From the NCBI GenBank assembly GCA_011525745.1, contig WYBU01000100.1:58948-122947 (forward strand): a stretch of DNA of 64,000 nucleotides, given 5' to 3'. Both the position numbers and the translations under genes were made by a program. Below, one piece after another: positions 6,473 to 15,355 of the stretch (positions are counted from its first letter, which is position 1; each line of letters opens with the position of its first letter). A model generated the notes under the pieces. The model had not been told where the DNA came from. It was given only the letters and a program-made list of their open reading frames with translations, and searched no databases. Origin of the DNA: Planctomycetaceae bacterium (lineage in GTDB: Bacteria; Planctomycetota; Phycisphaerae; UBA1845; UTPLA1).

Positions 6473-9364
6473 TCAATAGCCCAGTTGAAGCAGTTCGCCA
6501 ATCTGCGGGCCGAATTTCACGACGAGTCCCGCGAACACGACGCTGACCATGCTCATCAGCTTGATCAGGATGTTCAGCGACGGACCGGAAGTGTCCTTGA
6601 AGGGGTCGCCCACGGTGTCACCCACGACGCCGGCCTTGTGATCGGGCGAGCCTTTTCCGTAGACGATTTCATCGTCGCTGGCGGCCAGTTCTGAGCGGGC
6701 GGCGATCGCGTCGCGCACGGTGATCGGAAGCGACTCGCGCACCTTCGGATCGCTGCGGAACTGCGCCGCAGTGATCTTACCGAAGGTCTCGATGTATTTC
6801 TTGGCGTTATCCCACGCGCCGCCGGCGTTGGCCATGAAGACCGCGACCGCAAATCCGCTGACCAGGCCGCCGGCCAGCAGCCCCATGACGCCCGCCACGC
6901 CGAAGATCAGACCCACCGCCACGGGCGCGATGATCGCCAGCAGCGAAGGGAAGATCATCTCGCGCTGAGCGCCGGCGGTGGAGATCGCGACGCAGTTGGC
7001 GTAGTCGGGAATCGGTTGCCCGCGGAACTCCACGGGCGTTCGCGGCCAGTTGTCGGGATTGCGGATGTAGGCGTCGTCGTTGCCCTGGCTGCGCAGGTAC
7101 TCGCGCATCTGCTGGAACTGCCGGCGACATTCGAGCATCATGCGGTTGGCCGCGCGGCCGACCGCCTTCATCGTCAGGGCGCAGAACAGGAACGTCAGCA
7201 ACACGCCGGCGAACAGGCCGCACAGCACGCGCGGGTTCATCAGCGTGACATTGTAGAACTGCATGAACTGGTCCATCGAGGCCTTGCGGACGGGCACGAC
7301 GTTGAGCGATTCCTCGCCGAGCTTCAGCGTGCCGACGAATTCCTCGTCGCGGTCGGTGCTTTCCTTGAGATCCGCGCGTGCGAAACGCTGCCCGGGCGTG
7401 ATCTTGCCCTGCGCCTCGTACAACCGAAGCTCGCGCAGATTGAGGCACATCAAGCCGCGGTAGTTGCCCAGATCGCTCGCCTTGCCCGCGACCTTTAACG
7501 CAAACTTGCCGTAACCGAGGTAAATCGGCGGGACGGCGTCGTCGGGCTTCAGCGACGGATCGGCGGCGACGACCTGTTTGACCTTGGCCTCGGCCTCGTG
7601 CAACATGCCCATACGCACTTCGTCGATGTATGCGGCCAGCAGCGCCAGGGCCGTCAGCGCCGCCGAGCCGATCGCAAACCCCTTGCCTGTCGCCGCGGTC
7701 GTGTTGCCGAGCGAGTCGAGCGCGTCGGTGCGCTGCCGCACGTGCGGTTGTTGATGCGTCATCTCCGCGTTGCCGCCGGCGTTGTCGGCAATCGGTCCGT
7801 ATGCGTCGGTGGCCAGCGTGATGCCCAGGGTGGCCAACATGCCGACGGCGGCGATGCCGACGCCGTAGAGGCCGAGCATGTAGTCCTGTGCGCCGCCCGC
7901 GGTGGTAAACGCCACGAGAATCGCAACGATGACGGTCGCAAGGCTGGCCCACGTGCTCTTCATGCCCTCCGCGATGCCGCCGATGATGACGGTCGCCGGA
8001 CCGGTGACGGCCTGAGCCGAGAGTTCGCGCGTTGGCTTAAAGTCGTAACTCGTGTACATCTCGGTGGCTTTGCCGATGATCAGGCCCGCCACAAGGCCGG
8101 CAAGAATGCTGAACCAAAGGCCCAACCAGCTCGGTTTGACGCTTCCCGGCCCTGGATCGGGGAACCCGACGCCGATGAGCAGGAAGCACAAGATCAGCGC
8201 CGCGACGAGAATCAGCCCCGAGCTGCCCCAGATGCCGCGGTTCAGCGCCGCCATGAGCTGGCCGAGATTCGCGCCCTCTTCCGTACGAACCATGTAGATG
8301 CCGATGATCGACAGCAGCACGCCGACGCCGGCCAGGCCCATCGGCAGAATGAGCAGCCGCATCGCGGCGGCGAAGCCGTTGGCGGAAACGTCGTCGCCGA
8401 AGATCGACACGGCCGCGGCCACGCCCAGCGCAGCCGTCGCCAGGATTGAACCCGCGTAGCTTTCATACAGGTCGGCGCCCATGCCGGCCACGTCGCCGAC
8501 GTTGTCGCCGACGTTGTCGGCGATCGTGGCGGGATTTCGCGAATCATCCTCTGGAATGCCGGCTTCGACCTTGCCGACCAAATCGGCGCCGACGTCGGCC
8601 GCCTTGGTGTAAATGCCGCCGCCGACGCGGGCGAACAGCGCCTGCGTCGAAGCGCCCATGCCGAATGTGAGCATGACGACGGTAATGCTCGACAGCGACA
8701 TTCCGCCGCCGAGGAAGTACATGGCGGCGAACCACAGCGTGATGTCGAGCAGCGCGAAGCCGACGACGACCAGGCCCATGACCGATCCCGCGCGGAAGGC
8801 GACGACCAGGCCCTGATTGAGGCTCTCTCGCGCGCCGGCCGTCGTGCGGTGCGCTGCGTTGGTGGCGGTCTTCATTCCGAAAAAGCCGCACAAGCCGGAG
8901 AAGAAACCTCCGGTGAGGAACGCAAACGGCACGATGCCGTGCTGGACGTGCAGCACATAAGCCATGAAGCTCAGCACGATGATCAGGCAGACGAAGACGA
9001 TGGCGACGCGTGAGTATTGCCGCCAGAGGTAGGCATAAGCGCCGGATCGTACGAAGCCGGCGATCATCTTCATGTTCTCATCGCCTTCGGGCTTCGACAT
9101 GATCTCGTTGTAGAAGCGTTTGGCGAATACCAGGCCGACGATGGCGCTGGCCAGCGCGACAAAGTAGAAGAACCAGGGCATGAACCCCGCGCCCGGTCGC
9201 CCCGTCGCGGCGGCTTCCTGAGCGACGGCCGGTGTGGCGGCTAACAGTAACGGCATCGCCGCCGCGCCGACGCGCGCCGCCCATTTCGCACCTGTCGTAC
9301 GCAACCATCCCGTTTCAATCACGTCGCCGCAGCCGACACAACCCGCACGCATGTGTTTCTCCAT
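6473..9364 (-). CDS. hppA: Membrane-bound ion-translocating pyrophosphatase
   Basis: Couples hydrolysis of pyrophosphate to pumping of H+ or Na+ across a membrane. The conserved [20 protein letters not shown] and the C-terminal [17 protein letters not shown] are present. [10 protein letters not shown] carries Ala where K+-independent enzymes carry Lys, which suggests the K+-dependent subfamily; the pumped ion cannot be read. I start at ATG 9364 (MEKHMRAGC), followed by a possible signal segment [13 protein letters not shown]; an upstream frame extension to 9634 is Arg-rich and unlikely. At about 963 residues it exceeds the usual 660-800. Extra soluble segments lie at about 7260-7625 and 7020-7130. 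Confidence 0.93.
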   Translation of the reverse strand: MEKHMRAGCVGCGDVIETGWLRTTGAKWAARVGAAAMPLLLAATPAVAQEAAATGRPGAGFMPWFFYFVALASAIVGLVFAKRFYNEIMSKPEGDENMKMIAGFVRSGAYAYLWRQYSRVAIVFVCLIIVLSFMAYVLHVQHGIVPFAFLTGGFFSGLCGFFGMKTATNAAHRTTAGARESLNQGLVVAFRAGSVMGLVVVGFALLDITLWFAAMYFLGGGMSLSSITVVMLTFGMGASTQALFARVGGGIYTKAADVGADLVGKVEAGIPEDDSRNPATIADNVGDNVGDVAGMGADLYESYAGSILATAALGVAAAVSIFGDDVSANGFAAAMRLLILPMGLAGVGVLLSIIGIYMVRTEEGANLGQLMAALNRGIWGSSGLILVAALILCFLLIGVGFPDPGPGSVKPSWLGLWFSILAGLVAGLIIGKATEMYTSYDFKPTRELSAQAVTGPATVIIGGIAEGMKSTWASLATVIVAILVAFTTAGGAQDYMLGLYGVGIAAVGMLATLGITLATDAYGPIADNAGGNAEMTHQQPHVRQRTDALDSLGNTTAATGKGFAIGSAALTALALLAAYIDEVRMGMLHEAEAKVKQVVAADPSLKPDDAVPPIYLGYGKFALKVAGKASDLGNYRGLMCLNLRELRLYEAQGKITPGQRFARADLKESTDRDEEFVGTLKLGEESLNVVPVRKASMDQFMQFYNVTLMNPRVLCGLFAGVLLTFLFCALTMKAVGRAANRMMLECRRQFQQMREYLRSQGNDDAYIRNPDNWPRTPVEFRGQPIPDYANCVAISTAGAQREMIFPSLLAIIAPVAVGLIFGVAGVMGLLAGGLVSGFAVAVFMANAGGAWDNAKKYIETFGKITAAQFRSDPKVRESLPITVRDAIAARSELAASDDEIVYGKGSPDHKAGVVGDTVGDPFKDTSGPSLNILIKLMSMVSVVFAGLVVKFGPQIGELLQLGY

Positions 9365-9656
9365 GGACCCAGGCCCATCGTTCGTTGTCGAGGAAAATTG
9401 CCCGCACATTACGCTCGCCGGGTCGACCCAGGCGCGTCTGCGTCTCGGCGCCCGGCGCGAAACCACTTTGTGAAACCCGTCACGAATAGCTGAGACACGC
9501 TCGGCGCGGCCTTTTTTCGAGGCCGGGGCGAAACTTGTCAGCCAATCGTCGCTGATCCCCGCCGCCGTTTGGACACGCTCAGGATGTCGTTTGCCGCGCC
9601 GGCGCGACATCCGTCCGGTCGACGGACGAATCACTATAGGGATTGCGGAAAACCGT

Positions 9657-10340
9657 TCAAGGGCCGTGCGTTTTCTTGATCCGATTCACCAGTTGGTCCG
9701 CCAAGCGAGTCGGTTCGGGTAGGCGAAAACCGAGACAAGATTTCATGACCACATCGCACGCATCGGACAACGTAATCTGATGACCGATGCTGATGAACAC
9801 CGGCTTCACCGCGTGCCGCGTTCTAAGCGTGAGTCCAATAACATCGTCTCTATCGGACAGTGTTGTAATGGACCCAGTTCGATCTTCGGGCTGTTCGAAA
9901 CGGCCGCACAGCCGACTCTTGGCACATCCGATCGTCGGGCGATCCAGCAACAGGCCGACATGGCACGCGATTCCGAATCGGCGCGGATGCGCCCGGCCGT
10001 GACCGTCGACCATGAATACGTCCGGTTCCACGCGCAGTCGGCGCGCCGCGGCGAGCAAAGCCGGCGTTTCTCGAAACGACAGCAGGCCGGGGACATAGGG
10101 GAATCGCACAGGCCGCAGGACATGAGCCTCCTCAACGACGCAGGCATCCCGTAGGTCCCACACGACCCAGGCGGCGATGATGGTTCGACCGTCGTCCACG
10201 AAGGCACAGTCGCCGCCGGCGATCAGCCGCGGCGCGATCGGTAACGGCGCCTCTCGGATCCCTTCAGCCAGTTCGCGCTGGAGCGCGACGGCGCGACGGG
10301 GCGACAGGTTCCAGCGGTGACGTGCGCGTGGCAGTTTCAT
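9657..10340 (-). CDS. nfi: Endonuclease V (deoxyinosine 3' endonuclease)
   Basis: Cleaves DNA near deaminated adenine (hypoxanthine) to start repair. 227 residues from the ATG at 10340, the normal family size. Visible motifs are GGDCAF (Asp44), PYVPGLLSFRE (Tyr82, Glu91) and VDGHGRAHPRRFG (Asp112), matching the catalytic acids and the wedge tyrosine of EndoV. The frame extends upstream to 10502, but that part has no family similarity. Divergent from the small gene at 10480. Confidence 0.92.
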   Translation of the reverse strand: MKLPRARHRWNLSPRRAVALQRELAEGIREAPLPIAPRLIAGGDCAFVDDGRTIIAAWVVWDLRDACVVEEAHVLRPVRFPYVPGLLSFRETPALLAAARRLRVEPDVFMVDGHGRAHPRRFGIACHVGLLLDRPTIGCAKSRLCGRFEQPEDRTGSITTLSDRDDVIGLTLRTRHAVKPVFISIGHQITLSDACDVVMKSCLGFRLPEPTRLADQLVNRIKKTHGP

Positions 10341-10479
10341 GTGCGCATGTGCTATACTGCGTGCCCGACGGCGAATCCAGCGGGGAAACGTCGAGAAGTC
10401 GAAACGGGCCACGCCGGATATGCTGCGGACCATAGTCCGCCGAGCCGGGATGCGGTTGAGGTGACAGGAGAAGACGGAC

Positions 10480-10641
10480 ATGCGGAAGTCGAAAGAATTC
10501 AAGCGGATGCGGCGTCAGGCGGCGGTGGCCTATCGGCGCGGGGAGCGAGACGAAGCGCGCAAGCTGTATTCCCAGGCCGCGCAGGGATATCGCGAGCGGC
10601 GCGACGCCAAGGCGAACAAGAAAAAGAAGAAGGAAGCGTAG
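10480..10641 (+). CDS. Small lysine/arginine-rich protein, unknown
   Basis: 53 residues: MRKSKEFKRMRRQAAVAYRR, then a short amphipathic helix pair (EARKLYSQAAQGYRERR) and a poly-Lys tail (NKKKKKEA). A Shine-Dalgarno (AGGAG) stands at the right distance before the ATG. The helix pair resembles half of a TPR unit, but this is only an impression. An extended -10-like TGTGCTATACT lies at about 10348-10358. The very basic composition suggests RNA or DNA binding. Unknown function; moderately likely to be a real gene. Confidence 0.55.
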   Translation: MRKSKEFKRMRRQAAVAYRRGERDEARKLYSQAAQGYRERRDAKANKKKKKEA

Positions 10642-10644
10642 GTC

Positions 10645-10666
10645 GGATTCGCGTCACTGCGAATCC
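10645..10666 (+). terminator. Hairpin after the small basic gene
   Basis: GGATTCGC (10645-10652), loop GTCACT, GCGAATCC (10659-10666): eight perfect pairs, three bases after the stop codon. There is no T-run. It sits between convergent genes. Confidence 0.4.
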
Positions 10667-10693
10667 AGTGCTGCGCGGAGGGCCACCCGGAAT

Positions 10694-10727
10694 GATCCGA
10701 GCCGCAGGCGCCGGCGCCGCGGTCACG
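10694..10727 (+). repeat. Genomic repeat of the GATCCGAGCCGC family
   Basis: GATCCGAGCCGCAGGCGCC followed by GGCGCCGCGGTC; the same sequence with few changes occurs near 20511-20545 and, reversed, near 5573-5605 and 57118-57148. Confidence 0.65.
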
Positions 10728-10832
10728 CCGCAACGTCAGGGGCATCCGCGGCGATTGCGCTGGGAACTCGGATCTGCAACTACAGCGCTTGGGGCTTGGA
10801 TCATACACACCACAAAGTAGTCGCCGCTCAGA

Positions 10833-13208
10833 TCAGAAAGACGCCTCGACAAACAACTGGGTGTCGTCGCCGTCGGCGACGTTGTCGCCGTTGAAATCGC
10901 AGCGCTGCTGCATCAGCGGATCGGTGTTCGCGCCGATCAGCACATCCACAAAAATCCCGACATCGACCGCGTCGATGTAGAGGTCGTTGTTGAGATCGGC
11001 CGGATCGCGAATGATATCGAAGGTCAGCGTCGCCGCGCCGCCCGGCTGTCCATCGCCGCTGGGCAGCGAAGCCGGATCGGCCGGATCGGCGATCTCGCCG
11101 TCGAGTGCCGTCGTGCTGATGACGCCGATCGCCGTATCGGAAATCGACAACGTGTAATGGTCGTTGGGCAGCGGTGACGCGGCCGTCAGCGTGGCCACGA
11201 AGGTCTGATTGTCGTAGGCCAGCGTCAGCGGAATCGCGCCGACGTTGTTGCCGACGAGCGAATAATCGCTTGCCTGTGTCGTGACGTCGGCGTGAAACGC
11301 GACGGTCAACTGTGTCGTCAGTTCCGAGCCGAACCGCGACGCACCCGGCGGCGGCTCGACCGCCACGATCGTCGGCGGTCCGGTGAGGTACGGATCGACC
11401 GTCGGCGCCGGGTGCAACACCCAGTTGTCGGGATCCAGCAGCACACTGATGACCGACCCCGACGAAATCGGCAGCACGTAGTACTCCAGCCAGTCGTCGT
11501 TCCACAACGTCACCGTCGTGGTCGTCGAATCGACGGTGTAGCGAAGTTGCAGCGGCATGTTGAACACGCCCCACGAGGCGGACTGCACCTGCTGGACGTG
11601 CAGCAACAGGTAGTCCTGCCCGCCGACCTGCGTCGTCGTCCAGCCGTAGTGATAATCCGGCGCGCCCGCCTCATAAACCCACTGCTGGAAGAAGTAGCTC
11701 AGGTCCTGGCCGTACGTGCTCGAACAGACTGCGGCGAAGTCGTCGGTGGTGGCCGAGCCGAACTCGTACGCGGCGCGGTAATTGGCAAGCGTCTGGAAGA
11801 ACGCGGCGTCGCCCATCAGGCCGCGCAGCATGTGCATCACCCATCCGCCCTTACGATAGGAGTTGGTGCCGTCAAAAATGCTACCGACGGAACTGACGTT
11901 GTAGCGATAGACCGTTCCGCCGAAATTGCCCGGCCGCCGGGCCGCCATGTGCGAGTGATACGCCGCCATGTTGCCGCCGGGCTTGAGCTGCTGCCACAGC
12001 GCCTCGGAGAACGTGGCGAATCCTTCGTTGAGCCAGATGTCGTGCCACGTCTTGCAGGTGATCATGTCGCCCCACCACTGATGGGCCAGCTCGTGGGCGG
12101 TGATGTACTCGTTGCCGATGTTCAGCGTCCCGCCACCCTGCCCGGTCATGGTCTGATGCTCCATGCCGCCGCCGAACTGGAACTGGTAGATGCCGTATTT
12201 CTCGTTGACGAACGGATACTCGCCGAAGGGCGTGCGAAAGGCCGTCAGCATCAGGAGCGATCGCTCCCACACGGCGCGTCCGTTGGCGGTATCGCTCTCG
12301 GGATAGACGTAGAACTCCACCGGCATCGTGCCGCCCGGATAGCTGTAGGTCTGCGACCACGTGTTGTAATTCGTGGCCGACATCGAGACGAGATACGTCG
12401 TGATCGGATAGTTCGACTGCCAGTGATACGTGACGCGATTGTTGGGCTGGGGCGTCGTGGACTGTAGCAGGCCGTTCGCCGGAACCAGCATGTTGTCGGG
12501 CACGGTGATGCGGAAGTCGAGCGTGAACTTATCGCTGTTGTCGCCGGAGGCGCCCACGTCTCCGTCCTTGCACGGCCACCAGGTGTAGGCGTAATAAGGC
12601 TCGCTGAGCGTGGACATGACCGGATCGTTGTTCGGACCATGCGTATCCCAGGCGATCGAGCCGAACCCGAGCGAGACGGTCGCGCCGGTGTAGTTGATGG
12701 TGAGCGTGAAGACCTCGTCGACGGTGTAGGCCCGGTCGAGGATGGCCCGCCGCGTGGTGGTGCTGATATTGTTGACGGTAATTGGCGTCGTGCCGTTGAT
12801 AAACGCGGAAGTCAGCGTGAAGCTGGAACGCAGTCGGAACGTGAACTCCGTCAATGACGGATGCAGGCTGCGGATGGTCAGCGTGCAGCTTCCGGTCAGC
12901 GAATTGCTGGTAAAGTCGGCATCGATGTCGAGATCGACGTGCTGCACGTCGGTGTCGACCATCGCCTCGCGCGGCTCGAAGCCCTCGGTCGGCAAATCGC
13001 CGTCGTATCCGACGCATTCGACCGCCGAGTCGCATTTGTGCGGCGGCAGCGGAGTGCGTCCGCCGTCGGCGACGGACGGCGCGGCCATCAAGGCCGTGGC
13101 GGCGATGGCGGCGGCGGCTGCGGCAAGGCGCACGAAGCCGAGACGGTACGGCGCGGCGATGCGCGCGGAATCACGGTTGGCGGAATCGCTGTTACGGCGA
13201 TTGGACAT
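10833..13208 (-). CDS. Secreted M1-family metallopeptidase with C-terminal dockerin-like module
   Basis: 791 residues from ATG 13208 (GGAG upstream). The N-terminus has basic residues then an Ala-rich hydrophobic stretch ending near APSVADGG, so it is exported. The aminopeptidase N-like core contains MEHQTM (GAMEN-like) and HELAHQWWGD with the distal zinc ligand in WLNEGFATFSE (HExxH-18-E), predicting a zinc aminopeptidase. A Big_5-like beta-sandwich (PPTIVAVEPPPGASRF) follows. The last 60 residues are Ca-binding dockerin-like repeats (DLNNDLYIDAVDVGIF and CDFNGDNVADGDD), a common C-terminal tag of secreted planctomycete proteins. Confidence 0.9.
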   Translation of the reverse strand: MSNRRNSDSANRDSARIAAPYRLGFVRLAAAAAAIAATALMAAPSVADGGRTPLPPHKCDSAVECVGYDGDLPTEGFEPREAMVDTDVQHVDLDIDADFTSNSLTGSCTLTIRSLHPSLTEFTFRLRSSFTLTSAFINGTTPITVNNISTTTRRAILDRAYTVDEVFTLTINYTGATVSLGFGSIAWDTHGPNNDPVMSTLSEPYYAYTWWPCKDGDVGASGDNSDKFTLDFRITVPDNMLVPANGLLQSTTPQPNNRVTYHWQSNYPITTYLVSMSATNYNTWSQTYSYPGGTMPVEFYVYPESDTANGRAVWERSLLMLTAFRTPFGEYPFVNEKYGIYQFQFGGGMEHQTMTGQGGGTLNIGNEYITAHELAHQWWGDMITCKTWHDIWLNEGFATFSEALWQQLKPGGNMAAYHSHMAARRPGNFGGTVYRYNVSSVGSIFDGTNSYRKGGWVMHMLRGLMGDAAFFQTLANYRAAYEFGSATTDDFAAVCSSTYGQDLSYFFQQWVYEAGAPDYHYGWTTTQVGGQDYLLLHVQQVQSASWGVFNMPLQLRYTVDSTTTTVTLWNDDWLEYYVLPISSGSVISVLLDPDNWVLHPAPTVDPYLTGPPTIVAVEPPPGASRFGSELTTQLTVAFHADVTTQASDYSLVGNNVGAIPLTLAYDNQTFVATLTAASPLPNDHYTLSISDTAIGVISTTALDGEIADPADPASLPSGDGQPGGAATLTFDIIRDPADLNNDLYIDAVDVGIFVDVLIGANTDPLMQQRCDFNGDNVADGDDTQLFVEASF

Positions 13209-13732
13209 GTCACCCCACTCCGATCGCACGGCGTGAAAGATATCGAAAGTCCCCCCTACGCGAAGGCGGACTCCACCCTCCCTGCGCCTCCGCGACACGC
13301 TGTTGCAGACCACGGACGGGCCTGCGATTGGGTGTGCGGCGGCGACGGGACGCTTGTTCGATTACCCGGCGCGATGCGGTCACGCGGTATTTCGCGCATG
13401 ACTCGGTACACGATCGCTGCTCGCCGAGGATTTATCGACTCAATCGATTATACCGATTTTGAACCGGAATGGAACGTCCCTAAATGAATTCCCCCAGACC
13501 GGTCGCGACTGTGACGCCACACCACCATTCGGACGGCGTGCTGGTTGACTCGCCGCAAGGCTTAACCGTGCGACACTTTGGAAAGTGACCCAGGCGCCTC
13601 GCGTCGTTTACAATACCTCAAAAACGGCGATGCGAAAGGGACGCGTCCAGAATGAACTCACGCCAATCCCCGTTATCTCGCGTCGCATGCCGCCGCGCGG
13701 CCAAAATGGTGTAGCTTGGTTCTGGACGACTC
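13209..13732. other. Intergenic region without recognised gene
   Basis: 524 bp between the M1 peptidase start and the accA stop. I see no reading frame with a ribosome binding site, no RNA gene and no perfect copy of the window's repeat families. The GC content drops around 13400-13480. Confidence 0.5.
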
Positions 13733-14896
13733 CTAAACGCCGAGCGATGCCGCCCGCGCCGTGTCAGCGTGCGCCGCGGCGACCAGCGCGGCAGGCGCCC
13801 GGCCGGCATCCGATGCGGCCGGCGTAGTCGCCGGCGTGCGCGTGCGGCGGCGCGTGCGTGTCGTCGCGCCTGTAGCAGCGGGTGAAGTGGCGTCCTCATG
13901 GAACGACGCCATGTCGCGCAACTTGCGATAGCGGCGCTTCAGCAGCGTGTCGATCTTGACGCGCTTCAGGTCGCGCAGGGTCTCGCTGACGTAGTGGCCG
14001 ACAGCGGCCACGGCCGCTTCCGGGTCGCGATGCGCGCCGCCCATTGGTTCGCGAATAACGTCGTCGATGAGGCTGAGCTTCTTCAGATCGCGGCTGGTCA
14101 GTCGCAGGGTCTCGGACGCTTTGGCTGCGTACTCGCTCGACTTCCACAAGATCGCCGCACAGCCCTCGGGAGAGATGACCGAGTACCAAGCGTGTTCGAG
14201 CATGGCGATTCGGTCACCGACGCCGATGCCCAGCGCCCCGCCCGAGCCTCCCTCGCCGACCACGACGCACACAATCGGCGTCGGCAGGCGGGCCATTTCA
14301 AGCAGGTTCACAGCGATGGCCTGGGCGATGCCGCGCTCTTCGGCGCCGACGCCGGGATAGGCGCCGGCGGTGTCGATCAGGCAGACAACCGGCAGGCGGA
14401 ACTTTGCGGCCAGCTTCATCTTTGCCAGCGCCTTGCGGTAGCCCTCGGGGTGGGCCATGCCGAAGTGGTTTTCCAGGCGCTCCTTGGTGTCCCGCCCCTT
14501 GCTGTGGCCGATAATCATCACTTTCTGGCGGTCGATGCGACCGAAACCGGTGACGATGGCTCGATCATCGCGAAAGTTGCGGTCGCCGTGCAACTCGCAA
14601 AAGTCCTTGACCATCAGGCGGATGTAGTCGGGGAACAGCGGTCGCTTGGGGTGGCGCGCGACTTGGACCGTCTCCCACGGGCTGAGGTGGCAATAGATCT
14701 TTTTGTACATGGCCATCAGCAACTCGCGCTGATCGGCGATTTCCTTCGAATGATCGCGGTTGGTTCGAGCCTGGTCGGCCTGCAACTCTTCGATGTTCCT
14801 GTAGAGTTGCGAAATGGGCTTCTCAAACTCGAGGAACGCCGCGCCGCCATTTCCGCCGTTGGATGCTGGAGCGGGGGGGACCGTCTTGCTTTCCAT
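13733..14896 (-). CDS. accA: Acetyl-CoA carboxylase carboxyltransferase subunit alpha
   Basis: With AccD transfers CO2 from carboxybiotin to acetyl-CoA, giving malonyl-CoA for fatty-acid synthesis. 387 residues from MESKTV (AGAAGG upstream). Family features include FEKPISQLYRNIEEL at the N-terminus, ELHGDRNFRDDRAIVTG, CLIDTAGAYPGVGAEERGIA and GEGGSGGALGIGVGD. The last 45 residues are a Thr/Arg/Ala-rich tail beyond the normal end (about 320 residues). accD is about 15 kb away on the same strand. Confidence 0.95.
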   Translation of the reverse strand: MESKTVPPAPASNGGNGGAAFLEFEKPISQLYRNIEELQADQARTNRDHSKEIADQRELLMAMYKKIYCHLSPWETVQVARHPKRPLFPDYIRLMVKDFCELHGDRNFRDDRAIVTGFGRIDRQKVMIIGHSKGRDTKERLENHFGMAHPEGYRKALAKMKLAAKFRLPVVCLIDTAGAYPGVGAEERGIAQAIAVNLLEMARLPTPIVCVVVGEGGSGGALGIGVGDRIAMLEHAWYSVISPEGCAAILWKSSEYAAKASETLRLTSRDLKKLSLIDDVIREPMGGAHRDPEAAVAAVGHYVSETLRDLKRVKIDTLLKRRYRKLRDMASFHEDATSPAATGATTRTRRRTRTPATTPAASDAGRAPAALVAAAHADTARAASLGV

Positions 14897-15355
14897 GTTG
14901 GGATTAACCTTCTGTAGGGCGGAGGCCGCCATCCATGGCATCGCGGTCGGGTCTGGCAGTTGCCCGATGAGATCGTCCTGACCTTACTACCATGATCGCC
15001 GCCCCTATTCGGGGTTCGCGACGCATGGACCGCTTCCGCGCCGTTCTGCTGCGGTCGATTCCATTAGACCATCATCGGCATCAAAGACGATCGCCGCGTC
15101 AATGTAATTCGATGCGCTATTGACGCAGCCTTTACAATGACGGATGCCGGAATCGACCTAGGGTTCTCGCGTCAACCGTGGGGATGACGATAGCCAGCCT
15201 TGGGCGAGGAAGCAAGAGAAAACTTGGCGGGTACCGTCTTCATCCGATAAACTGATCGGATTATGACGGTCGTTCTTGCTCGTAAGTCAAGGCCCTGACT
15301 GATATTACGCACCATCTTCGGAAAGGCAAGCGGGTCCGTCCGAAACGGTCAAACC
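14897..15355. other. Intergenic region with one hairpin
   Basis: 459 bp between divergent accA and purL. A perfect 8-bp inverted repeat, GCGTCAAT (15096-15103) and ATTGACGC (15119-15126), is the only clear structure. It is not followed by a T-run. I see no convincing riboswitch core or small gene. Confidence 0.4.

Noticed and set aside
9365..9634. N-terminal extension of the pyrophosphatase up to 9634
   Set aside because: It is Arg/Ser-rich, lies before the natural signal-like segment, and no homologue would contain it.
15096..15126. Purine riboswitch or terminator ahead of purL
   Set aside because: Only one hairpin is present, with no conserved riboswitch core and no T-run.
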